Below the pieces are notes generated by a model. That model did no database searches and was not told where the DNA came from. It worked only from the letters and a program-made list of their open reading frames with translations. Below, one piece after another: positions 18,185-27,351 of a DNA stretch of 53,402 bases. The position numbers and the translations under genes are program-made. This DNA is from Lachnospiraceae bacterium UBA7199. GTDB lineage: Bacteria > Bacillota > Clostridia > Lachnospirales > Lachnospiraceae. The stretch is taken from positions 1-53,402 of the forward strand of contig DKUR01000056.1 in NCBI GenBank assembly GCA_002490775.1. The letters run 5' to 3'. The first letter of the stretch is position 1. Each line of letters begins with the position of its first letter.

Positions 18185-19766
18185 GCTGGTTTTCAATATA
18201 GCGGAAATTGTTTATTATTTGTATTTTTTTATTATGGCCTTTGCAAAAGGAATGGGGTTGTATGATGGAATGTGGCCATATACAGCGGCGCTGGTTCTTG
18301 GGGCTGTGCTGATCGTATGTAAGCTTGCCCTTACGGAGCATACGCTGGCAGAGTGGCTGCTTGTTCTTGGCCTGCTTGTCCTTGGCATATTGATATGGCA
18401 TAACTCGGGGGAAAAAGGCGCTTTGATTTATATTTCCATGATCGTGGCAATGAAAAATGTGCCGGTAAGGCGTGTGTTTTCCATCGGCCTGGTGGTTTGG
18501 GGGATTACCTTTATTGCACAGACGATTCTTACGCTGACAGGTCTTAGGCAGGATATCTTTGTGATTCATGCCAAGCTGGGGCTGGGGTATATCATACGCT
18601 GGTCTTTAGGACAGCCGCATCCCAATGTGCTGCAGATTACTGCTATGATGTTATGTGCCTTCATTTTATATCTGGCAGACTGGAAGGGGAAAAAGCTGAT
18701 TTATGCCACACTGATCATGCTGGTTGCTAATCTCTACGTTTTCTTTTATTCTGTCAGCTACACAGGACTAATTGTGGTAGTGGTATATTTATTTGGAAAC
18801 TTATATCTTTCTTTTAGAAAGGAGTTAAGTAAGCTGGAAAGGGTGCTTGTAATGCTGATTTTTCCGGCATGTGCGGCATTTTCTGTATTGGGGCCTTTAA
18901 CTTTTCCTGACCGGCTTTGGGAAATTTGTAATAAGGTGTTGAATACCCGGTTTAATATTGCAAGAGTCCATTTGACCACTGATCCCATTACCTTATTTGG
19001 TGCAAGGCCCTCAGATGCAATTCCAGAGGGGCTTTGGAATATTGACTGCGCTTATGTGTTTACATTGATGCATTATGGCGCAGTATTGTTTCTTCTTTTA
19101 TGTATTGGTTATATTGCGTTGGTTTGGCATTGCCTGAAAAAGAAAAAATATCAGGAGCTTGCAATTATTATTGGATTGTCTGTGGCTGCTATCACCGAGC
19201 CTTTCTTTGTAAATCCTTCTTTTAAAAATATTTCTCTTTTATTTATGGGAGCCTTTCTTTTTGAAAAGTTTGGAGAGTTTGCAGACAAGAAGCCGGAACA
19301 CTTTTTAAATAGAAAATTTATACTTTTACCATTAGGAGAAAAAGAGATAACAATTCCTTTGGAAAAAGTCGTGCGTGGGAAGAATCAATTTTTACAAGTT
19401 ATAAAAAAGCAGAAAAGGTTTATTCTAATGTGTACAATAGGGATTTCGGTTATGGCCGGAGGGATATTTGCACTGGCGGCTGATATGCCCGCATGTTATT
19501 ATGCACTTCGTTCCTCCACACAGATCGAAGAGGAAAGCGTGTACTTAGATATTGAGCATCTGCCGGAGGACTTTGAGGGGAAAATATTAAACTATCAGGA
19601 TGCCGAGACGCCTATGCAGAAGGTGGAAGGGAATATTGTAACGGTGGAATATGTAAGAGGGATCGTCAGCAGCGGCTTATGGTGCGGTTTGTTTGGTGCA
19701 TTGATGATTTCTTTGATTCTTTTTGTTTGTCGCAGGTGGAGGATTGACGATATTTCTGTAAAATGA
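18159..19766 (+). CDS. polytopic membrane protein, O-antigen polymerase/ligase-like (Wzy-like)
   Basis: A 535-aa protein with about eleven helices and a large outer loop. The loop with RWSLGQPHPN (about residue 150) resembles the Arg/His-containing loops of Wzy polymerases and WaaL ligases. After a soluble stretch at about 380-415 there is another helix, then an outer domain of about 60 residues and a last helix. That C-terminal unit is not usual for Wzy and may be a fused accessory domain. AAAGGA lies five bases before the ATG at 18159 and eight before a second ATG at 18162, so either may be used. It overlaps the flippase gene, which fits a flippase-polymerase pair. Proof of polymerase function is not possible from sequence alone. 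Confidence 0.7.
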   Translation: MMQQAKKNELVFNIAEIVYYLYFFIMAFAKGMGLYDGMWPYTAALVLGAVLIVCKLALTEHTLAEWLLVLGLLVLGILIWHNSGEKGALIYISMIVAMKNVPVRRVFSIGLVVWGITFIAQTILTLTGLRQDIFVIHAKLGLGYIIRWSLGQPHPNVLQITAMMLCAFILYLADWKGKKLIYATLIMLVANLYVFFYSVSYTGLIVVVVYLFGNLYLSFRKELSKLERVLVMLIFPACAAFSVLGPLTFPDRLWEICNKVLNTRFNIARVHLTTDPITLFGARPSDAIPEGLWNIDCAYVFTLMHYGAVLFLLLCIGYIALVWHCLKKKKYQELAIIIGLSVAAITEPFFVNPSFKNISLLFMGAFLFEKFGEFADKKPEHFLNRKFILLPLGEKEITIPLEKVVRGKNQFLQVIKKQKRFILMCTIGISVMAGGIFALAADMPACYYALRSSTQIEEESVYLDIEHLPEDFEGKILNYQDAETPMQKVEGNIVTVEYVRGIVSSGLWCGLFGALMISLILFVCRRWRIDDISVK

Positions 19767-19829
19767 TAAGGTAATTAAGTCGGTATAAAATAATTTTTAA
19801 ACAAAAGCAGTGTAGAAGTGAGGAGTAAT

Positions 19830-20810
19830 ATGTCAGTTAAATTTCATAATTTTGGCGGGGTACTTGGATGGAATCTGCAGAAAAGATTTCCAAAGCTTTC
19901 TTCGGAAAGTTATTTAAAGCTTCAATTCCTGACCAGAAATAAATTACAGAAAAAATATATTGAGTACTTTTTGGAGGGAGGAGAGGTTCCCAAGCCTTTG
20001 GTAGTCAATCTGGAGACGATCAATCGCTGTAACAGTACCTGTTCTTTCTGTACAGCAAACAAAAATGCGGAAAAAAGACCTTATAAGAGGATGGAAGAGG
20101 ATCTGTTTTACAGCATTATTGACCAGCTTCATGACTGGGGGTATAAAGGGCATTTAACCCTTTACGGGAACAATGAACCTTTTCTGGATACCAGAATTGT
20201 AGAGTTTCACAAATATTGCAGGGAAAAGCTTCCTGATAGTTTTATTTTTCTTTCTTCCAACGGACTTTTGCTTACTGTGGATAAGGTGAAAGAAATTATA
20301 CCTTATGTAAATCAGCTTATTATTAATAATTATTGCAGAGACATGAAGCTGCATGGAAACGTGCAGGAAATTTATGATTACGCAAAGGCTCATCCGGAAG
20401 AATTTAAGGATGTGGAACTTTTGATTCAGATGCGGTATATGGATGCGGTGCTGACGAATCGTGCGGGAAGCGCACCAAATAAGCAGAATACACAGAAGAT
20501 TATCAGAGAAACCTGTCTGATGCCTTATACGGATATGTTTATTTTTCCAGATGGAAGAATGGGGATTTGCTGTTGCGATAACTATGAAGCAACTACGCTG
20601 GCAGACCTGAATGTAACACCCCTAAAGGAAGCATGGAACAGTGGGGAATATAAGAAGCTAAGGCAGGCAATCAGGACAAGCCGGGGGGATTATCATTTCT
20701 GCAAATTCTGTGACTTTATAGATGCAGGGCTGCGTATGGATGTGGTGGATGACACGTTAAAACACAGAGCAGTAAATCATGGAGCACGACAATCGTTGTT
20801 TAGAAAATAG
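19830..20810 (+). CDS. radical SAM protein with SPASM-type C-terminus
   Basis: A 326-aa enzyme. The radical SAM motif CNSTCSFC binds the 4Fe-4S cluster (Cys67, Cys71, Cys74). Glycine-rich LYGNNEP follows, as in the SAM-binding strand. The C-terminal third has GICCCDNYE and FCKFCDF, the cysteine pattern of a SPASM domain with auxiliary iron-sulfur clusters. Relatives act on peptides, sugars or antibiotic cores; the substrate here is unknown. GTGAGGAG (19818-19825) serves as ribosome binding site for the ATG at 19830, so the in-frame GTG at 19818 is not the likely start. It is the last gene before a bidirectional terminator and may modify a sugar or lipid intermediate of the locus. Confidence 0.87.
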   Translation: MSVKFHNFGGVLGWNLQKRFPKLSSESYLKLQFLTRNKLQKKYIEYFLEGGEVPKPLVVNLETINRCNSTCSFCTANKNAEKRPYKRMEEDLFYSIIDQLHDWGYKGHLTLYGNNEPFLDTRIVEFHKYCREKLPDSFIFLSSNGLLLTVDKVKEIIPYVNQLIINNYCRDMKLHGNVQEIYDYAKAHPEEFKDVELLIQMRYMDAVLTNRAGSAPNKQNTQKIIRETCLMPYTDMFIFPDGRMGICCCDNYEATTLADLNVTPLKEAWNSGEYKKLRQAIRTSRGDYHFCKFCDFIDAGLRMDVVDDTLKHRAVNHGARQSLFRK

Positions 20811-20817
20811 AATATAA

Positions 20818-20866
20818 CAGCCGCACAGTTTGAAAAGTGATCTACTACTTTCCAGTTGTGCGGCTG
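20818..20866. terminator. bidirectional terminator between convergent genes
   Basis: A perfect 10-bp stem CAGCCGCACA (20818-20827) / TGTGCGGCTG (20857-20866) encloses a second short AAAGT/ACTTT stem. On the plus strand it is followed by ATTTTATT, and on the minus strand by a T-rich stretch. It sits between the converging radical SAM and FAD oxidoreductase genes. Confidence 0.8.
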
Positions 20867-20874
20867 ATTTTATT

Positions 20875-20911
20875 CCCGCGAGCAACGAGCCAGGCGGCTG
20901 CTTGCAGCGGG
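20875..20911. repeat. GC-rich imperfect hairpin, possibly a dispersed intergenic palindrome
   Basis: Arms CCCGC / GCGGG, then GCAA / TTGC, then AGCC / GGCT fold into a stepped hairpin with small internal loops and an AGGC tip. Its base composition is far more GC-rich than the surroundings. It stands next to the terminator at 20818-20866. I found no second copy in this window, so its status as a repeat family is a guess. Confidence 0.35.
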
Positions 20912-20940
20912 GGATTATTCAGGGAATGGTATTTTGGCTT

Positions 20941-22515
20941 TTAATCCACCTCAGCTTCATTTTTCCTGGTATCTTCATGATATTCTTGTTCTGTATTTAC
21001 ACTCCATATATTGGACTTGTCCTTCCTGCCAGACAAAATATTTTTTACTGTCTCAAAGGAAGTGACCATTGAATGGTCAATGTTATTGTACCGGTGCTGG
21101 CCATTGCGCCCCACACAGTACAGATTATCGATAGTGCTTAAATATGCCACAAGAGTGTCGATCTCATCATAAGTATCAAAGTAAGCTGGATACGCTTTTT
21201 TTACTTTTTCCATGTGAGTATCTATTACAATATCAGCACTGTCGATCAGCTCCAGCTTGATCATTTCAGCCACACCTACTTTGGAAAATTCTTCTTCTGT
21301 CATATTCCAGAATTCGTCTCCCTCGTTTACGAAGTATTCCAATCCAATCCATACGGTATGCTCTAAATCTTTTATCATATAAGGAGACCAGTTGTTATAA
21401 ATCTGAAAGCGTCCCAGCTTTACATTGCGGTCCTGCACATAAACCCAGCAGTCGGGGACGATATTGCTGACTGTTTTTATTTTTGTTTTGTTTTTCAAAT
21501 TGATTTTAGGCACAAGGACGCCTAAGGTCATATAATCGCGGTAGGGAAGTCCGGCAGCGATTCTTGCTTGTTCATCTGGGACATCATTCATTCCGCCCAC
21601 CAGATCCTTGACAGGCATGGAAGAAATGAAATAGTCTCCCTCCATTACATGCTCTTGTCCATCTTTTTCATAGGTGAGGGAGGTAATAAGATTAGCTTCA
21701 TTCTTATGGATTTTGGTTACTTTCGCATTTTTAATGATGGTTCCGCCCAGTTTTTCGATTTCAGCAGCGGTTACATCCCAGAGCTGGCCGGGGCCTAACT
21801 TGGGGTATTTAAATTCTTCAATCAAAGAAGTTTCCACTTTACGGTTTTTCTTTTTAAATTTTTTCTCAAATACATCTTTCAGGATTGCCATGATAGACAG
21901 CCCCTTTGTCCGCTGTGCACCCCAGGAAGCATCAATCTCGCTGGGATGACGCCCCCACAGGTTCTCCGTGTAATATTCAAAGAACATGGAATACAGCTTA
22001 CGTCCGTAACGGTTGATATAAAAATTTTCAAGGTTATCATCAGGCTTTTTAAAAAGCAGCGAAGCAAGATAACTAAAGCCTACCTTCATGGTGGTCAGAA
22101 AGCCAAAATTTTTAAAGGTTTCCAGCTTTAAGGAAATAGGATAATCATAGAATTTGGAATCAAAATAAATACGCGACACCCGGTGCCTCGTGAGCATAAC
22201 CCTGTCTTCTTTTTCGGGATCCGGTCCCCCCTTTTTGATAGGCATGGGCCTGCCTAATAGAATATCATCATAAGTGGGAGCACCCTGCATGGGAAGCATT
22301 TTATCCCACCAGTCGTTTACCTCGGGGATTTTGGAGAAAAAGCGGTGGCCGCCCATATCCATACGGTTTCCTTTATAATTTACAGTTTTGGAGATACCGC
22401 CAAAACAATCGCTTTCTTCAAATATGGTAACCTCAAAATCCTTTGATTTGGTTAAAAGTTCATAAGCTGCTGTAAGGCCTGCTGGGCCTGCACCTATGAC
22501 AAGCGCTTTCTTCAT
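20941..22515 (-). CDS. NAD(P)/FAD-dependent oxidoreductase (amine-oxidase / UDP-galactopyranose-mutase-like fold)
   Basis: A 524-aa protein beginning with the dinucleotide-binding motif VIGAGPAGLTAAYELL, then EESDCFGGISKTV and DMGGHRFFSK, the FAD-contact pattern shared by protoporphyrinogen-oxidase-like and UDP-galactopyranose-mutase-like flavoproteins. It ends with a NLYCVGRNGQHRYNN segment that contacts the flavin in such enzymes. Proteins of this type occur in surface polysaccharide loci and may act on nucleotide sugars or isoprenoids; the substrate is not evident. AAAGGTGG precedes the ATG by eight bases. It is transcribed against the flanking genes, and its divergent neighbour starts 155 bases away. 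Confidence 0.8.
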   Translation of the reverse strand: MKKALVIGAGPAGLTAAYELLTKSKDFEVTIFEESDCFGGISKTVNYKGNRMDMGGHRFFSKIPEVNDWWDKMLPMQGAPTYDDILLGRPMPIKKGGPDPEKEDRVMLTRHRVSRIYFDSKFYDYPISLKLETFKNFGFLTTMKVGFSYLASLLFKKPDDNLENFYINRYGRKLYSMFFEYYTENLWGRHPSEIDASWGAQRTKGLSIMAILKDVFEKKFKKKNRKVETSLIEEFKYPKLGPGQLWDVTAAEIEKLGGTIIKNAKVTKIHKNEANLITSLTYEKDGQEHVMEGDYFISSMPVKDLVGGMNDVPDEQARIAAGLPYRDYMTLGVLVPKINLKNKTKIKTVSNIVPDCWVYVQDRNVKLGRFQIYNNWSPYMIKDLEHTVWIGLEYFVNEGDEFWNMTEEEFSKVGVAEMIKLELIDSADIVIDTHMEKVKKAYPAYFDTYDEIDTLVAYLSTIDNLYCVGRNGQHRYNNIDHSMVTSFETVKNILSGRKDKSNIWSVNTEQEYHEDTRKNEAEVD

Positions 22516-22670
22516 GCCGTGTTTCCACCTTTCCCTATCATGTACATTTTAATATTGTAACATAGATAAAAAAATGTGTCCACATTTGAAGAACTGTTAT
22601 GTAATACTGGTACGAATGAGAAAATTAGTGTAAAATGGTAGGAAATGAAAGGATAATGAGGAAAAGGTAA

Positions 22671-23822
22671 ATGATAGTAGTAAAAATAGTATGTCTTATT
22701 TTAGGACTTATTGTGATACCCCTTTGTATGGGAATGCTTTTTTTCCCATTGGTGGGAAAAAACTTTCGAACACCGGGAGCTGCATTGATCGCGGGATATA
22801 TTTTTATGTTTACACTTCTTGAACTGATTGGTATTCCGGTAGTGCTTCTTGCAGTTTACAATGGGTTTACCCTGTTTGTGAATCTATTTACTCCCTGCAT
22901 TTTATTGACAGCAGCAGCAGGGGTTATACTTGCTTTGTATAGAAAAAAGCAAAGCGGCGCTTATATTTATGAAATGTCCCGTGCAGCGATAAGGCCGGAC
23001 AACACCAGAAAACAAATTTCCTTAGAGGGGAAAATTGTATTTGGCCTATTTTTGATTTTGCTGGGATTTCAGCTTTATATGGCTTTTACACAGGCATCTT
23101 TTGACGGTGATGATGCTTATTATGGCGCCCATGCAGTGGCAGCCCAGCAGCTTGATACTTTATATCGTGTAAATCCATATACCGGGCGGAGCGCGCCTTT
23201 AGATGTGCGCCACGGACTGGCGCTTTTCCCCATATGGGAGGCATATTTGGGAAGGATGAGCGGGGTACATGCAACCATTGTAAGCCATACGATAGTCCCC
23301 CTTTTATTAATACCGCTTACTTATATTTTATATTACCAAATTGGAAAGATCCTGTTAAAGAAAAGGAAAGATCTACTGCCCATGTTTATGGTGGTGATTG
23401 CGCTGTGGCAGATTTTTGGAAATATTTCCATTTACACACCGGAAACTTTTTTCCTGACCAGAACCTGGCAGGGAAAGTCGTTTGCGGGCAGCTTTGTCAT
23501 TCCGGCTGTGATTTGGATATTTTTATGTTTGTTTGCTTCTGATGAGGAACAGGAAGCCTTAGATAGTTTTGCAATATTAAATGAGCCGGAAGAAAGAAAA
23601 ACCGGATTTTGGCTGCTATTGGCCTGTCTTAATTTTGCAGGCGGTGCCAGCAGTTCTTTGGCTGTCTTATTAAGCTGTTTGATGAGTGTAGGATTTGGCG
23701 TATTATTTGCAGTCAGAAAGAAAAGATTTGGTATTTTAGTAAAGGCAGGCTTCAGTTGTACTGCCGGAGCCATTTATGTACTTTTGTATTTGTGTCTTAC
23801 CCACGGAATCATCCGGCTTTGA
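22671..23822 (+). CDS. polytopic membrane protein, N-terminal part of a split GT-C/DUF6077-like protein
   Basis: A 383-aa membrane protein with about nine helices. The loop FDGDDAYYGAHA holds the acidic pair expected in the first outer loop of GT-C enzymes and recalls the DUF6077 family. Unlike the other GT-C-like proteins in the window it lacks a soluble C-terminal domain. The next gene, 17 bases downstream in another frame, supplies several helices and such a domain. The two together would give one full-length protein of about 650 aa. Either the family has become a two-subunit enzyme or a frame break occurred near 23815. Confidence 0.65.
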   Translation: MIVVKIVCLILGLIVIPLCMGMLFFPLVGKNFRTPGAALIAGYIFMFTLLELIGIPVVLLAVYNGFTLFVNLFTPCILLTAAAGVILALYRKKQSGAYIYEMSRAAIRPDNTRKQISLEGKIVFGLFLILLGFQLYMAFTQASFDGDDAYYGAHAVAAQQLDTLYRVNPYTGRSAPLDVRHGLALFPIWEAYLGRMSGVHATIVSHTIVPLLLIPLTYILYYQIGKILLKKRKDLLPMFMVVIALWQIFGNISIYTPETFFLTRTWQGKSFAGSFVIPAVIWIFLCLFASDEEQEALDSFAILNEPEERKTGFWLLLACLNFAGGASSSLAVLLSCLMSVGFGVLFAVRKKRFGILVKAGFSCTAGAIYVLLYLCLTHGIIRL

Positions 23823-23839
23823 GGAAAGGAAGTTCTGTT

Positions 23840-24646
23840 ATGTATGGAATATTTATGGAAAGTCTGGTAATTTTTAAATTATATACGGGACTAAAACTGC
23901 TTTTGATCTTAACTGCCCTGTCCTGGATCTATCTGCTTTTGAAAGAAAAGGATAAGAGGGTGCGTATTTTGCTGGTTTATGCACCGATACTTATTTTGGC
24001 ATTGTTTTTCTTTCCGGTAAGCAGAAAGGCATTTGTGGCGGCAGGACTGGATGGAGAAACCTATTACCGGATTTTGTGGACGATTCCAATGGGAGTTATT
24101 ACAGCCTATGGAGCCTGCCGGATATTTGCAGCACACAAAAGAATCGGGCTGGTGGTTACGTCTGCGCTTGTTATTTTATGTGGAAGCTATGTGTATAAAA
24201 GCGAATATATTTCCAAGGCGGAAAACCTTTATCATATACCGGACACGGTAATAAAAATATGTGACAAAATCACACCAGAGAATCCTAATGCCACGGTTTC
24301 AGCAGTTATGCCGCCGGAGCTGATTCATTTTGTCAGGCAGTATGATGCGGGTATTCGGATGCCTTATGGAAGGGAAATGCTGGTGGCAAGATGGGATTAT
24401 TACAATGCGGTCTATGAGGCAATGGAAAAGCCTGAGGTGGTGGATATGGAAACGCTTTTAGAAGCTACAAGAGCCGATTATTGCCGGTATATCGTTATGG
24501 CAGAAGGGAAAAAGACGGACATGTCTCCGGAAGACGCCGGGCTTGTCTTGATCGAGACAATTGACGGTTACAGAATTTATGAAGATCCGGTTACTACCCA
24601 GGTGATGGAGCAATGGCTGGAATATTACGAAAATGAGGAAGAGTAA
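23840..24646 (+). CDS. membrane protein, C-terminal part of the split GT-C/DUF6077-like protein
   Basis: A 268-aa protein with about four helices (residues 1-125) and a soluble domain (about 140-268) ending in IDGYRIYED, like the C-terminal domain of GT-C proteins. The frame is open upstream to 23756, but AAAGGA (23825-23830) sits nine bases before the ATG at 23840 and the overlap with the previous gene has no family features. It has its own ribosome site, so it can be made as a separate subunit. Its stop overlaps the ATG of the next MBOAT gene (TAATG), showing tight coupling. Confidence 0.65.
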   Translation: MYGIFMESLVIFKLYTGLKLLLILTALSWIYLLLKEKDKRVRILLVYAPILILALFFFPVSRKAFVAAGLDGETYYRILWTIPMGVITAYGACRIFAAHKRIGLVVTSALVILCGSYVYKSEYISKAENLYHIPDTVIKICDKITPENPNATVSAVMPPELIHFVRQYDAGIRMPYGREMLVARWDYYNAVYEAMEKPEVVDMETLLEATRADYCRYIVMAEGKKTDMSPEDAGLVLIETIDGYRIYEDPVTTQVMEQWLEYYENEEE

Positions 24647-26148
24647 TGCTGTTTAATTCATATGAATTTGTATTTCTTTTTTTTCCGTTGACGCTGGCAG
24701 GATATTACATTGTGAATAAAATTGCAGTGTCTTTTCAAAGCGGCATAGATTGCGCTGCCATTAAAAATGGATTTCTTTTGGCTGTTTCCCTGCTCTTTTA
24801 TGGATGGCTGCATCCAGAGTATCTTCCGGTTCTGGTTGGGAGTATGGCAGTTAATTATGCTCTTTTTTGGCAGATGGAAAAAAGGGATAAGAAAAAGAAG
24901 TATCTTTATATAGGACTGGTATTTGATCTTGGATGCCTTGCTTTTTTTAAATACCTTGGAATGGGCAGCTTTGTGCCCTTGGGAATCAGCTTTTATACTT
25001 TCACCCAGATTGCTTTTCTGATGGAATGCTATAGAGGAAATTTAAAAGGGGTAACAGCTCTTTCTTACGGAACTTACGTAAGTTTTTTCCCTAAAATGAT
25101 TCAGGGGCCTATTGCCCTGCCGGGAGAAATGCTGTGTCAGTTTACAGGGGAGAAAAAACAAATTGACTGGGAGCGTGTTTACAGAAATCTGTATTTATTT
25201 ACACTGGGATTATTTAAAAAGGTGCTAATTGCAGATACTTTTGGAAAGGCAGTTGATTTTGGCTATACAAACCTGCCTGCATTAAATTCAGGAGATGCGT
25301 TGATTGTCATGCTTTCCTATACCCTGCAGCTTTATTTTGATTTTAGCGGATATTGTGATATGGCAATGGGATTGGCAGGAATCCTTGGCTTTGAACTGCC
25401 CCTTAATTTTAATGCACCCTATAAGGCGGCAAACATTGTTGAATTCTGGAAGGGCTGGCACATTACCCTGACCAGGTTTTTTACCAAATATCTCTATATT
25501 CCCCTTGGCGGCAACCGAAAGGGAAGGGGCAGGACTTATGTGAATTATCTGATTGTTTTTTTTGTGAGCGGAGTCTGGCATGGCGCCGGCTGGCAGTTTA
25601 TCGTATGGGGAATGCTGCATGGAATTCTTTATGTGCTCACGAAAATGCAGATGGATATAAAGAAGGAAAAGACGATAAAAGGCAGACAGATGTGTGCACA
25701 AACCTCAGACGAAGCAGAAAGTAAGATCAGGCGCACAGGGCGTAAGATAGTTCAGGCAGCCTGTGTGGCGCTTACATTTTTGTATGTCAATATAGCGTGG
25801 ATCTTTTTTCGTGCCCCTTCTTTAAAAGAGGCGTTTGAACTGATCAAAAAAATAGTTTCCTTTCATTTCGGGAAAATCAACTGGAACCTTGCCGGCTGTT
25901 TTAACTTAGATGAGTTTTGGTATGTGATCAAGGTTTTGAAGCTGGATGGCTGGCAGTATGGGCACTATCTTCTTATGGTCCTTATTTTGGCGGCTGTACT
26001 GCTATTAGTATTTTTCGGGCGCAGTGCAGTAGATTTTGTAAGAAAGGTGAAGCCTAATGCATTTTATGTTACTCTTTTGGCAGTGCTTTTTGTATGGAGC
26101 ATTCTTTCTTTTTCAGGCGTAAGCACATTTTTGTACGTTAATTTTTAG
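24646..26148 (+). CDS. second MBOAT-family O-acyltransferase (AlgI-like)
   Basis: A 500-aa protein with about eleven membrane segments and the MBOAT motifs FWKGWHITLTRFF, YIPLGGNRKG and VWHGAGW, the last with the catalytic histidine His312. The YIPLGGNRKG loop is typical of the AlgI/PatA branch that acetylates alginate, peptidoglycan and other glycans. It differs clearly from the MBOAT at 15000, which lacks this loop. It is translationally coupled to the gene before it. The gene 25 bases downstream encodes an SGNH-like membrane-anchored partner, the usual arrangement in which MBOAT moves acyl groups out and the SGNH protein places them on the glycan. Confidence 0.9.
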   Translation: MLFNSYEFVFLFFPLTLAGYYIVNKIAVSFQSGIDCAAIKNGFLLAVSLLFYGWLHPEYLPVLVGSMAVNYALFWQMEKRDKKKKYLYIGLVFDLGCLAFFKYLGMGSFVPLGISFYTFTQIAFLMECYRGNLKGVTALSYGTYVSFFPKMIQGPIALPGEMLCQFTGEKKQIDWERVYRNLYLFTLGLFKKVLIADTFGKAVDFGYTNLPALNSGDALIVMLSYTLQLYFDFSGYCDMAMGLAGILGFELPLNFNAPYKAANIVEFWKGWHITLTRFFTKYLYIPLGGNRKGRGRTYVNYLIVFFVSGVWHGAGWQFIVWGMLHGILYVLTKMQMDIKKEKTIKGRQMCAQTSDEAESKIRRTGRKIVQAACVALTFLYVNIAWIFFRAPSLKEAFELIKKIVSFHFGKINWNLAGCFNLDEFWYVIKVLKLDGWQYGHYLLMVLILAAVLLLVFFGRSAVDFVRKVKPNAFYVTLLAVLFVWSILSFSGVSTFLYVNF

Positions 26149-26172
26149 AGGAATGAAAAGGTTAAAAGAAAT

Positions 26173-27273
26173 ATGAAAAAAAACTCATTTAAGCATGCAT
26201 TATCAGGTTTTGCGGCTCTGGTAATAGTGACGTGTATTTTAGCGGCGGTGCTGGTTATCTATGTAGATCCTTTTTTTCATTATCATGCCCCTTTAAAGGG
26301 ATTTCCATATCTGGTGGATAATCAGTTGTCTCAAAATCCGGGAATGGCGTCCCATATGGAATATGATAGTGTAATTCTTGGCTCTTCCATGACGGTAAAT
26401 TTCCAAACTACATGGTTTCAGGAACTAATGGGATTAAATACCATCAAACTTAGCTACAGCGGAGCTTATCCAAAGGATCAGGCCAATATCATGGACATTA
26501 TTTTTAAAAGTGATAACAACAAAGGGGACAGAAGGATAAAAAAAGTTTTTTTGGGCGTGGATGTTATCACTTATACAGGGGGTGTGGAAGAAACAAAATA
26601 TCCCATACCGGAATATCTGTATGATGAGCGTTATTTCAATGATATAAAATACCTTTTAAACAAGGATGTAATTCTCAACTATATTCTTCGGCCTATAGCT
26701 GATCCAGATCCTACTGACTTATCTAATGTGTATGCAAGCTGGTGGACAGAAGAATATTACAGCGAGCAGTGGGTGCTGCACAATTACGCTTCCCCTCAGC
26801 AGGCTGACGAAGAAACGCTGCCGGATGCATATATTGCATCAACAGAAAAGAACCTTGATATCAATATATGCCCTTATATCGAAGCAAATCCGGAGACAGA
26901 GTTTATCATATTTTTCCCCCCTTACAGCATTTTGTTCTGGAATGATGTGATCGTGGAAAACCATCTTGACGCTACCATAGAGGAGTACAGATATATTGCA
27001 GACAGATTAAATGCTTATGAAAATGTGAAGGTTTATTTTTTCCCGGATCAGGAAGAAATCATTTGTGACTTAAACAATTATGCTGATTACAGTCATTACC
27101 ATCCTAAATTTAACCGCTATATGACAGAGTGCTTTGCATATGGAGAATGTCTTGTAAAAAAGGAAGGGGAAGTGAGCGCTGGGGAAGGTAAGACCATAGA
27201 TGAGTATTTGGCACATATGAAGGAGATTGCAGAAAACTTTGATTATGAGGAGCTGCTCTCACGCAGAGGATAG
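26173..27273 (+). CDS. membrane-anchored SGNH-like partner of MBOAT (AlgJ/AlgX-like role)
   Basis: A 366-aa protein with one N-terminal helix (about residues 10-30) and an extracellular domain. ILGSSMTVNF contains the expected nucleophile region (Gly70-Ser71-Ser72, a GSS variant of GDS). SHYHPKFNRYM near residue 315 carries the histidine of the SGNH-like catalytic set. Its position directly after an MBOAT gene matches the AlgI-AlgJ and PatA-PatB pairs. It probably transfers acyl groups (commonly acetyl) to a surface glycan. A terminator closes the operon. Confidence 0.75.
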   Translation: MKKNSFKHALSGFAALVIVTCILAAVLVIYVDPFFHYHAPLKGFPYLVDNQLSQNPGMASHMEYDSVILGSSMTVNFQTTWFQELMGLNTIKLSYSGAYPKDQANIMDIIFKSDNNKGDRRIKKVFLGVDVITYTGGVEETKYPIPEYLYDERYFNDIKYLLNKDVILNYILRPIADPDPTDLSNVYASWWTEEYYSEQWVLHNYASPQQADEETLPDAYIASTEKNLDINICPYIEANPETEFIIFFPPYSILFWNDVIVENHLDATIEEYRYIADRLNAYENVKVYFFPDQEEIICDLNNYADYSHYHPKFNRYMTECFAYGECLVKKEGEVSAGEGKTIDEYLAHMKEIAENFDYEELLSRRG

Positions 27274-27275
27274 AA

Positions 27276-27340
27276 ATTACTGGCTGACGTATTTGCAGGT
27301 GAAATAACCCTTGCAGCGGCAGCCAGTAATCTTTTGTATT
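27276..27340 (+). terminator. rho-independent terminator
   Basis: An 11-bp perfect stem ATTACTGGCTG (27276-27286) / CAGCCAGTAAT (27320-27330) is followed by CTTTTGTATT. It lies between two convergent genes (MBOAT partner and antisense SGNH protein) and may serve both. Confidence 0.75.
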
Positions 27341-27351
27341 ATGGGTTAAAA

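Noticed and set aside
20830..21072. Plus-strand open frame of 80 codons
   Set aside because: It runs through the terminator, the GC-rich hairpin and the 3' end of the antisense FAD oxidoreductase gene; no ribosome site.
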